A stretch of DNA of 64,000 bases. Origin: Ensifer adhaerens (GTDB lineage Bacteria > Pseudomonadota > Alphaproteobacteria > Rhizobiales > Rhizobiaceae). The notes beneath the pieces were generated by a model. That model saw only the letters and a list, made by a program, of their open reading frames with translations, did no database searches and was not told the origin of the DNA. Within the stretch, counting starts at the first letter, position 1, and each line of letters opens with the position of its first letter. This document shows positions 57,278-64,000 of the stretch, in pieces. Made by a program: the position numbers and the translations under genes. Where the stretch lies: the NCBI RefSeq assembly GCF_001270265.1, contig NZ_LGAP01000005.1, forward strand, positions 1 through 64,000, read 5' to 3'.

Positions 57278-58522
57278 ATGAGTCAATTTTCGACCAACGC
57301 AAACGCGTCCGGCATCTGGCGCAATCTCCGCCTTGCGACCCTGCGTCCCGATCGAGACGGCCTCGGCATGGTCGAAAAAGGCGCGGTGGCTGTCGTCGAC
57401 GGACGCATCGCCTTTGCCGGTGCCGAGAGCGACCTTCCCACCGATCTGTCCCGCACACTTGAAGCCACGGATTGCGAAGGCCGGGTGATGACGCCCGCCT
57501 TCATCGACTGCCACACGCACCTCGTCCACGGCGGCAACCGCGCGCGCGAATTCCAGATGCGGCTCGAAGGTGCGTCCTATGAGGAAATCGCTCGCGCCGG
57601 CGGTGGCATCGTCTCCTCGGTCAAGGCGACCAATGCGCTCTCCGTCAACGCGCTCGTCGAGAGCGCCCTGCCGCGGCTCGACACCCTCCTGGCCGAAGGC
57701 GTTTCGACGGTCGAGATCAAGTCCGGCTATGGCCTCAATATTGATGCCGAACTCAACATGTTGCGCGCCGCGCGCAAGCTTGGCGACAAACGTCAGGTTC
57801 GGGTCGTTACAAGCTATCTGGCAGCGCACGCGACACCCTCCGAATACAAGGGGCGCAACGACGACTACATTGCCGAAGTGGTGCTACCAGGCCTTGATGC
57901 CGCCCACGCCGAGGGGCTGGTCGATGCCGTCGACGGCTTTTGCGAAGGCATTGCCTTTTCGACCGCCGAGATCGCCCGCGTCTTCGACCGTGCCAAGGCC
58001 CTCGGCCTGCCGGTCAAGCTGCATGCCGAACAGCTTTCGAACCTCGGCGGCGCCAAGCTTGCCGCCTCCTACGGCGCATTGTCTGCGGACCATCTCGAAT
58101 ATCTTGATGCTGACGGCGCGCAGGCTATAGCCAAATCGGGCACTGTTGCCGTGCTGCTCCCCGGCGCGTTTTACGCGCTGCGCGAGAAGCAGCTACCGCC
58201 GGTCGAAGCACTGCGCGCGGCCGGTGCGCATATTGCCATCGCGACGGACTGCAATCCCGGCACCTCGCCGCTGACCTCGCTGCTACTCACCATGAACATG
58301 TCGGCAACATTCTTCCGGCTGACGATCGCCGAGTGCCTCGCCGGCGTCACCCGCGAGGCGGCACGTGCGCTCGGGCTTCTCCCCGAAACCGGCACTATCG
58401 AAGTCGGCAAATCTGCCGACCTCGCACTCTGGAACATCGAGGATCCGGCCGAGCTCGTTTACCGCATCGGCTTCAATCCACTTCATCTGCGCATCTTTAG
58501 GGGCGAAAGGACCGGTCTATGA
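57278..58522 (+). CDS. hutI: Imidazolonepropionase
   Basis: 414 residues from the ATG at 57278 (AGGGGA upstream). It has the amidohydrolase metal motif HTH at 79-81 ([14 protein letters not shown]), then [19 protein letters not shown] and [13 protein letters not shown]. It hydrolyses imidazolonepropionate to N-formimidoylglutamate, the third step of histidine degradation. It is first in a hutI-hutH-hutG-hutU operon and its stop overlaps hutH by 4 bp. Confidence 0.95.
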   Translation: MSQFSTNANASGIWRNLRLATLRPDRDGLGMVEKGAVAVVDGRIAFAGAESDLPTDLSRTLEATDCEGRVMTPAFIDCHTHLVHGGNRAREFQMRLEGASYEEIARAGGGIVSSVKATNALSVNALVESALPRLDTLLAEGVSTVEIKSGYGLNIDAELNMLRAARKLGDKRQVRVVTSYLAAHATPSEYKGRNDDYIAEVVLPGLDAAHAEGLVDAVDGFCEGIAFSTAEIARVFDRAKALGLPVKLHAEQLSNLGGAKLAASYGALSADHLEYLDADGAQAIAKSGTVAVLLPGAFYALREKQLPPVEALRAAGAHIAIATDCNPGTSPLTSLLLTMNMSATFFRLTIAECLAGVTREAARALGLLPETGTIEVGKSADLALWNIEDPAELVYRIGFNPLHLRIFRGERTGL

Positions 58523-60054
58523 CCATCATTCTGCATCCGGGCTCGGTTCCGCTGAAGGACCTCGAGACCATCTATTGGACCGGCGAGCCTGCCCGCCTGC
58601 ATCCGTCGTTCGACGCTGGCATCGAGAAGGCAGCCAAGCGCATTGCCGAGATCGTCGCTGGCAACGCGCCTGTCTATGGCATCAACACCGGCTTCGGCAA
58701 ACTGGCGTCGATCAAGATCGACAGCGCCGATGTTGCCACCTTGCAGCGCAACCTGATCCTGTCGCATTGCTGCGGCGTCGGTCAGCCGCTCGCCGAAAAC
58801 ATCGTCCGCCTGATCCTGTCGCTGAAACTCGTTTCTCTCGGCCGTGGCGCATCCGGCGTGCGGCTCGAACTGGTGCGCCTGATCGAGGCGATGCTCGACA
58901 AGGGCGTGATCCCGGTCATCCCGGAAAAGGGCTCGGTCGGTGCATCCGGCGATCTGGCGCCGCTCGCCCATATGGCGGCCGTCATGATGGGACACGGCGA
59001 GGCGTTCTTTGAAGGCAGCCGCATGTCCGGCGCGCAGGCCCTTGCGAAAGCCGGCCTGACGCCGGTCGTGCTTGCCGCGAAGGAAGGACTGGCGCTGATC
59101 AACGGCACGCAGACCTCCACTGCGCTTGCGCTCGCCGGCCTCTTCCGCACCCACCGGGCCGCCCAGGCGGCGCTGGTCACAGGCGCGATGTCGACCGATG
59201 CGGCGATGGGCTCGTCTGCGCCCTTCCATCCGGACATTCATACCCTTCGTGGCCATCAGGGCCAGATCGATACCGCCGCCGCCCTTCGCGCGCTGCTATC
59301 GGGCTCCGCCATTCGCGAAAGCCATATCGAAGGCGACGAGCGGGTGCAGGATCCCTATTGCATTCGCTGCCAACCACAGGTGGACGGTGCCTGCCTCGAC
59401 CTGTTGCGCTCGGTTGCGCGCACCCTCGAAATCGAGGCGAATGCCGTTACCGACAACCCGCTCGTGCTCTCCGACAATTCCGTCGTCTCCGGCGGCAATT
59501 TCCATGCCGAGCCCGTGGCGTTTGCGGCCGACCAGATCGCGCTTGCGGTCTGCGAGATCGGGGCGATTTCGCAGCGGCGCATCGCGCTGCTTGTCGATCC
59601 TGCCTTGTCCTACGGCCTTCCGGCCTTTCTCGCCAAGAAGCCGGGCCTCAACTCCGGCCTGATGATCGCCGAGGTGACGTCGGCCGCATTGATGTCGGAA
59701 AACAAGCAGCTTTCGCATCCGGCCTCCGTCGACTCCACGCCGACGTCGGCCAATCAGGAAGACCATGTGTCGATGGCCTGCCATGGCGCACGCCGCCTGC
59801 TGCAGATGACCGACAACCTGTTCTCGATCGTCGGCATCGAGGCGCTGACAGCCGTCCAGGGCGTCGAGTTCCGCGCGCCATTGGCCACAAGCCCCGAGCT
59901 GCAAAAGGCAGCCGCAGCTCTGCGCGCGGTTTCGCCGGCGATCGAAGAGGACCGCTACCTCGCCGATGATCTGCAGGCTGCCGGCGAGCTGATCGCTGCT
60001 GGCACGCTGAACGCGGCTGTTTCTGCCGGCATTCTTCCGAAGCTGGAGGCTTGA
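58519..60054 (+). CDS. hutH: Histidine ammonia-lyase
   Basis: 511 residues. The MIO-forming triad ASG is at 142-144 ([16 protein letters not shown]). The active-site Tyr motif [11 protein letters not shown] is at 53-63, and FHAEPVAF and QEDHVSM are present. It removes ammonia from L-histidine to give urocanate, the first step of the pathway. It sits between hutI (4-bp overlap) and hutG (1-bp gap). Confidence 0.96.
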   Translation: MTIILHPGSVPLKDLETIYWTGEPARLHPSFDAGIEKAAKRIAEIVAGNAPVYGINTGFGKLASIKIDSADVATLQRNLILSHCCGVGQPLAENIVRLILSLKLVSLGRGASGVRLELVRLIEAMLDKGVIPVIPEKGSVGASGDLAPLAHMAAVMMGHGEAFFEGSRMSGAQALAKAGLTPVVLAAKEGLALINGTQTSTALALAGLFRTHRAAQAALVTGAMSTDAAMGSSAPFHPDIHTLRGHQGQIDTAAALRALLSGSAIRESHIEGDERVQDPYCIRCQPQVDGACLDLLRSVARTLEIEANAVTDNPLVLSDNSVVSGGNFHAEPVAFAADQIALAVCEIGAISQRRIALLVDPALSYGLPAFLAKKPGLNSGLMIAEVTSAALMSENKQLSHPASVDSTPTSANQEDHVSMACHGARRLLQMTDNLFSIVGIEALTAVQGVEFRAPLATSPELQKAAAALRAVSPAIEEDRYLADDLQAAGELIAAGTLNAAVSAGILPKLEA

Positions 60055-60055
60055 G

Positions 60056-60874
60056 ATGAGCGTTTTCGAAGTCCGCCAGGGCACCTCACCCGTCATCCTC
60101 GGCTTTCCGCACACCGGTACGGATGTGCCAACGGAGATCTGGGAGCGTCTCAACGACACCGGGCGCCTGCTTGCCGACACCGACTGGCACATTCACAAGC
60201 TCTATGAAGGCTTGCTGCCGGACGCCACGGTCGTCCGCGCCACCTTTCACCGCTACGTGATCGATGCCAATCGCGATCCGGAAAATGTGAGCCTATATCC
60301 CGGGCAGAATACCACCGGGCTCATTCCGGAGACCGATTTTGACGGGTTGCCGATCTGGAAGGATGGTGAGGCTCCGACGGAGACCGACACGGCAGAACGC
60401 CTGCGCCAATTCCATGCGCCCTATCACGCCGCGTTTCTGGCGGAGATCGAGCGGGTCAAGGCCATCCATGGCATCGCCGTCGTATACGACTGCCATTCCA
60501 TCCGCTCGCATATCCCGTTCCTGTTCGACGGCAAGCTGCCGGACCTGAACATCGGCACGGACATGGGCCGCACCTGCGCGCCGGCCATCGAGAAGGCCGC
60601 CGTTGATATCGCCGCCTCGGCCGAGGGCTACACGAGCATTCTCAACGGCCGTTTCAAGGGCGGCTGGACGACCCGCCATTACGGGCGACCGGAAACCGGC
60701 GTGCACGCCATCCAGATGGAACTGGCGCAATCGACGCATCTTGCCGCCGAGGAGCCCCCTTTCGTGCTCGACGCGAGCAAGGCGGAGCGCCTGCGCGCGC
60801 CCCTTCGGGCCATTCTTCAACGCATCGAAAACACCGCATTCGACCTTAAAACGCTGACAGGGAGCGAGGCATGA
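60056..60874 (+). CDS. hutG: N-formylglutamate deformylase
   Basis: 272 residues of the N-formylglutamate amidohydrolase family: [53 protein letters not shown] and [13 protein letters not shown]. It hydrolyses N-formylglutamate to glutamate and formate. This type of HutG works downstream of HutF, so the five-step route is implied, but hutF is not visible in the window. The stop overlaps hutU by 4 bp. Confidence 0.93.
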   Translation: MSVFEVRQGTSPVILGFPHTGTDVPTEIWERLNDTGRLLADTDWHIHKLYEGLLPDATVVRATFHRYVIDANRDPENVSLYPGQNTTGLIPETDFDGLPIWKDGEAPTETDTAERLRQFHAPYHAAFLAEIERVKAIHGIAVVYDCHSIRSHIPFLFDGKLPDLNIGTDMGRTCAPAIEKAAVDIAASAEGYTSILNGRFKGGWTTRHYGRPETGVHAIQMELAQSTHLAAEEPPFVLDASKAERLRAPLRAILQRIENTAFDLKTLTGSEA

Positions 60875-62550
60875 CCATGAACAATCCGCGCCACAATATT
60901 CGCGACGTGCGCGCCCCGCAGGGCACCACGCTCAACGCCAAGAGCTGGATGACCGAAGCGCCGCTGCGCATGCTGATGAACAACCTCGACCCGAACGTCG
61001 CGGAAAACCCGCATGAGCTGGTGGTCTATGGCGGCATCGGCCGCGCCGCCCGCACCTGGGCCGACTTCGACAAGATCGTCGAAACCCTGAAGGACCTCAA
61101 CGAGGACGAGACCCTGCTGGTGCAGTCCGGCAAGCCGGTCGGCGTCTTCCGCACCCATAAGGATGCGCCGCGCGTTCTGATCGCCAACTCCAACCTGGTG
61201 CCGCATTGGGCCACTTGGGACCACTTCAACGAGCTGGATAAGAAGGGTCTGGCGATGTACGGCCAGATGACGGCCGGCTCTTGGATCTACATCGGCACGC
61301 AGGGCATCGTTCAGGGCACCTACGAAACCTTCGTCGAGGCCGGCCGCCAGCATTATGGCGGCAGTCTTAAGGGCAAGTGGGTGCTGACGGGCGGTCTCGG
61401 CGGCATGGGCGGCGCGCAGCCTCTGGCCGCCGTCATGGCCGGCGCGTCGTGCCTCGCCGTCGAGTGCAATCCGGACTCGATCGACTTCCGCCTTCGCACC
61501 CGCTACGTCGATGAAAAGGCAGAGACGCTCGACGAGGCGATGGAAATGATCGCCCGCTGGACCAAGAACGGCGAAGCCAAGTCCGTCGGCCTGCTCGGCA
61601 ACACCGCCGAAATCCTGCCGGAAATGGTTCGCCGCGGCATCCGCCCTGACATGGTCACCGACCAGACCTCGGCGCACGATCCGGTCAACGGCTACCTGCC
61701 CAAGGGTTGGACCATGGCCGAGTGGAAGGCAAAGCGCGAGAGCGACCCGAAGGCTGTCGAAAAGGCTGCGCGCGCCTCGATGCGCGAACATGTCGAAGCC
61801 ATGATCGCCTTCCAGGACATGGGCATCCCGACCTTCGACTACGGCAACAACATCCGCCAAGTCGCCAAGGAAGAGGGCCTCGAAAACGCCTTCGCCTTCC
61901 CCGGTTTCGTACCAGCCTATATTCGCCCGCTCTTTTGCCGCGGTATCGGTCCGTTCCGCTGGGCCGCACTCTCCGGCGACCCTGAGGACATCTACAAGAC
62001 GGATGCGAAGGTCAAGGAACTGACCCCTGGCAACACCCACCTGCACAACTGGCTCGACATGGCGCGCGAGCGCATCTCGTTCCAGGGCCTGCCGGCGCGC
62101 ATTTGCTGGGTCGGCCTCGGTGATCGTCATCGCCTTGGCCTCGCCTTCAACGAGATGGTCAGAAATGGCGAGCTCAAGGCCCCTGTCGTCATCGGTCGCG
62201 ACCACCTCGATTCCGGCTCGGTCGCCTCGCCGAACCGCGAGACCGAAGCGATGAAGGACGGCTCCGATGCCGTCTCCGACTGGCCGCTGCTCAACGCCCT
62301 GCTCAACACCGCCTCTGGCGCCACCTGGGTGTCGCTGCATCATGGCGGCGGCGTTGGCATGGGCTTCTCGCAGCATTCCGGCGTCGTCATCTGCTGCGAC
62401 GGCTCGGACGAGGCCGCACGTCGCGTCGAGCGGGTTCTTTGGAACGACCCGGCAACCGGCGTCATGCGCCACGCCGACGCCGGTTACGACATCGCGCTCG
62501 ACTGCGCCAAGGACAAGGGCCTGCGCCTGCCCGGCATTCTCGGCAATTGA
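60871..62550 (+). CDS. hutU: Urocanate hydratase
   Basis: 559 residues, a typical urocanase length. Family motifs include [37 protein letters not shown] (pieces), [15 protein letters not shown] (NAD region), TDQTSAHDP and the late [15 protein letters not shown]. It uses tightly bound NAD+ to hydrate urocanate to imidazolonepropionate, the second step of the pathway. It is the last gene of the operon, followed by a hairpin. Confidence 0.96.
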   Translation: MTMNNPRHNIRDVRAPQGTTLNAKSWMTEAPLRMLMNNLDPNVAENPHELVVYGGIGRAARTWADFDKIVETLKDLNEDETLLVQSGKPVGVFRTHKDAPRVLIANSNLVPHWATWDHFNELDKKGLAMYGQMTAGSWIYIGTQGIVQGTYETFVEAGRQHYGGSLKGKWVLTGGLGGMGGAQPLAAVMAGASCLAVECNPDSIDFRLRTRYVDEKAETLDEAMEMIARWTKNGEAKSVGLLGNTAEILPEMVRRGIRPDMVTDQTSAHDPVNGYLPKGWTMAEWKAKRESDPKAVEKAARASMREHVEAMIAFQDMGIPTFDYGNNIRQVAKEEGLENAFAFPGFVPAYIRPLFCRGIGPFRWAALSGDPEDIYKTDAKVKELTPGNTHLHNWLDMARERISFQGLPARICWVGLGDRHRLGLAFNEMVRNGELKAPVVIGRDHLDSGSVASPNRETEAMKDGSDAVSDWPLLNALLNTASGATWVSLHHGGGVGMGFSQHSGVVICCDGSDEAARRVERVLWNDPATGVMRHADAGYDIALDCAKDKGLRLPGILGN

Positions 62551-62560
62551 CGAAGACATT

Positions 62561-62581
62561 GGGGCGCCGATCCGGCGCCCC
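62561..62581. terminator. Hairpin between hutU and the convergent MFS gene
   Basis: GGGGCGCCG-ATC-CGGCGCCCC is a perfect 9-bp stem located 10 bp after the hutU stop and 12 bp before the end of the MFS gene. It is followed by a pyrimidine-rich TTCCTCTCGCTCTC on the plus strand. Confidence 0.75.
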
Positions 62582-62593
62582 TTCCTCTCGCTC

Positions 62594-63808
62594 TCACGGT
62601 GCGGCCGCGGATTTCGGGCTGCCCCCTTCGAGGAAGAGCAGCAGCCCGAGGCCTGCTAGTCCGCCGAGACCCCCAAGAAGTGCAGTTCCGGAATAATCGC
62701 TGAGGCGTGTGCCGAGCGCAAAAAGGGCCGCACAAAGACCGCCGCTCATGAAGATGTTGACCGAGATCAGCGAGCTTCCGAGCCCCGGGCGGTCGGCGAT
62801 CAGTTCCTGCAGGTAGGTAATGGGGATCGTGATGAGTGCGGCAGCGCCAAAGGCGCTGATCAGCGTCAGCGCATAGATGTGCCACGGCGCCGACGACAGC
62901 CCAAGCAGGACCATGTAGCCGATATAGATGACGGTACCGAGCGCCAGCGCCTTGGCTGGCGGCAGGTTCACCTGGATGCGCGCCCAAACGAGGATGAAGA
63001 CCACCTCGAGGAACGCGACGACGCCGACGATGATGCCGATATCCGTGACGCTGCCGCCGACGGCATCGGTCACGATCAACGGCAGTACAGCCGCGTTGAT
63101 ATGCAATGTCGAGGTGATCATCGCCACTGCAACCACCCGGGCGAAGATGCGCGGCGCGAGGATCTCGCCGAAGGACGTCCAATAGGAAAGGCGCCTGCCC
63201 TGGCCCGGATCGACGCCACGCTCGTTCGGCATGGAGAAAAAGACCAGGAGCAGGTTGGCCGCGCATCCGAGACTGGCAAGCAGATAGGCGGGAAGCATGC
63301 TCTTGCCGCCGGCGAGCGCAAAGCCCACCAGCCCCGGCACCAACACCCAGGCAAGCGAGATCGCCGCGCGCGCACCGGTCGTCAAGGCGCCGGCATCCTG
63401 TCCACTCATGCGTCGGGCGACACTGCGCACATTGGCAAAGAGCAGCGTGTAGAGGGCGCCGTAGATCGGCAGGAACAGAAGCACGCTGACGACAAAGCTC
63501 GATTGATACGGCAGGACATAGACGATGCCGTAGCCGACCACGCCGAACAGGATCGCGGTCGACATCAGCACACGATAATTGCCTATGCGATCGGCAAGGA
63601 TGCCGATTGAAACGCTGACGATGACGTTTACCGTCGCGGCTATCAGAATGAGAAGCGAATAGAGCCCGTCACTCAGGCCCAATTCGTTGATGCCGACCAC
63701 GGATTGATAGGGCGACGTAGCTGCCCCGGCGAAGCCGAAAAGAAAGATCGCCAGCATGCTGACCCGGATCGAAGGGTTGCGCATGGCGCTGAAAAGCGAC
63801 GAAGTCAT
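62594..63808 (-). CDS. Major facilitator superfamily transporter
   Basis: 404 residues with 12 hydrophobic helices. The MFS motif between helices 2 and 3 reads ADRIGNYRVLMS, and the N-terminal half begins VSMLAIFLFGFAGAATSPYQ. The overall pattern resembles the sugar-efflux (SetA) group of MFS exporters; the substrate cannot be predicted. It converges on hutU. The upstream gene on the same strand ends 86 bp before its start, so they may be cotranscribed. Confidence 0.85.
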   Translation of the reverse strand: MTSSLFSAMRNPSIRVSMLAIFLFGFAGAATSPYQSVVGINELGLSDGLYSLLILIAATVNVIVSVSIGILADRIGNYRVLMSTAILFGVVGYGIVYVLPYQSSFVVSVLLFLPIYGALYTLLFANVRSVARRMSGQDAGALTTGARAAISLAWVLVPGLVGFALAGGKSMLPAYLLASLGCAANLLLVFFSMPNERGVDPGQGRRLSYWTSFGEILAPRIFARVVAVAMITSTLHINAAVLPLIVTDAVGGSVTDIGIIVGVVAFLEVVFILVWARIQVNLPPAKALALGTVIYIGYMVLLGLSSAPWHIYALTLISAFGAAALITIPITYLQELIADRPGLGSSLISVNIFMSGGLCAALFALGTRLSDYSGTALLGGLGGLAGLGLLLFLEGGSPKSAAAP

Positions 63809-63894
63809 AATGATGCACGCCCACGAAGGAAGCGATGTCAGGGGGAAGCTTGGCGCCGGCAGGTCGCACCGGCGGTTGTATTGCGGGGAACTGC

Positions 63895-64000
63895 TTACAC
63901 CGATTCCGCCCAGCGCGCCGAGAGTTTTGCCTCAGGCGTAAAGTCGAATTCCTGGTCGAAGGGAAAGACGGGACGGAAGCGGTGCAGGCTTGCAAGATGG
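63895..64000 (-). CDS. C-terminal end of an unidentified gene (partial)
   Basis: An open minus-strand frame entering from the right edge ends with TAA at 63895-63897. The visible 34 residues read HLASLHRFRPVFPFDQEFD, then FTPEAKLSARWAESV. This has ordinary coding composition but I do not recognise the family. It lies just upstream of the MFS gene on the same strand. Confidence 0.5.
   Translation of the reverse strand, partial: HLASLHRFRPVFPFDQEFDFTPEAKLSARWAESV

Noticed and set aside
60817-62559. A 580-codon minus-strand open frame opposite hutU
   Set aside because: It lies antisense to an unmistakable urocanase and its composition is that of a shadow frame.

Overview
The window is high-GC DNA, densely packed with long metabolic operons and very short intergenic regions. 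It has no rRNA, tRNA, CRISPR array or mobile element that I can see. Gene content points to an alphaproteobacterium of the Rhizobiaceae, most likely Sinorhizobium/Ensifer: Aap-type amino-acid transport, a phoCDET-like phosphonate/phosphate cassette followed by phnM-phnN, hutIHGU, gcdH, htpG, gabTD, an msbA2-type exporter with glycosyltransferases, an fba and an opp operon, and dctBD. From memory, the order of the right-hand two thirds (about 25-63 kb) resembles part of the S. meliloti pSymB chromid. I could not test this by alignment, so a chromid rather than a chromosome is an inference.

Left part (1-25 kb). The end of cysW and a complete cysA (sulfate uptake) converge on a four-gene minus-strand operon: periplasmic amino-acid binding protein, two permeases and an amidohydrolase. 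Upstream of that operon lies the relic of a truncated regulator fused to the end of a peptide-binding protein. Then come a HAD phosphatase, a PPP-type phosphatase, a small rhizobial hypothetical protein, and a phosphoethanolamine transferase (eptA) divergent from a two-component system. An HPP-CBS membrane protein follows, then a cecR-ybhGFSR-type regulator and ABC-2 exporter operon. It converges on an mhqD/mhqO-like esterase and glyoxalase pair, and a dctBD two-component pair without dctA comes next.

Middle part (25-47 kb). An oppABC-DF peptide importer is divergent from a class II fructose-bisphosphate aldolase gene. A minus-strand polysaccharide cluster (acyltransferase, two family-2 glycosyltransferases, MsbA2-like ABC exporter) follows. 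A MerR-XRE-cupin fusion regulator is divergent from gabT-gabD, then come htpG and a convergent CoA-transferase/glutaryl-CoA dehydrogenase operon. Together the gab and gcd genes could form a 5-aminovalerate/glutarate route.

Right part (47-64 kb). An uncharacterised membrane protein, a LysR regulator and a DauA-like D-amino-acid dehydrogenase precede a phosphate-starvation operon (phnC-phnD-phnE1-phnE2-2H phosphoesterase-phnM-phnN) with a four-unit Pho-box array. After a terminator and a palindromic operator comes hutI-hutH-hutG-hutU (histidine degradation), then an MFS transporter and a partial gene on the opposite strand.

I did not find a clearly new multi-gene system. The observations most worth checking are: the regulator/binding-protein relic with its intact operator; a strong hairpin after each of the three intact solute-binding-protein genes; the MerR-XRE-cupin regulator; the GAFPGA motif in DctD; the 506-residue PhnE2 with a large extra region; and the membrane protein with clustered Asp/Glu/His in predicted helices.
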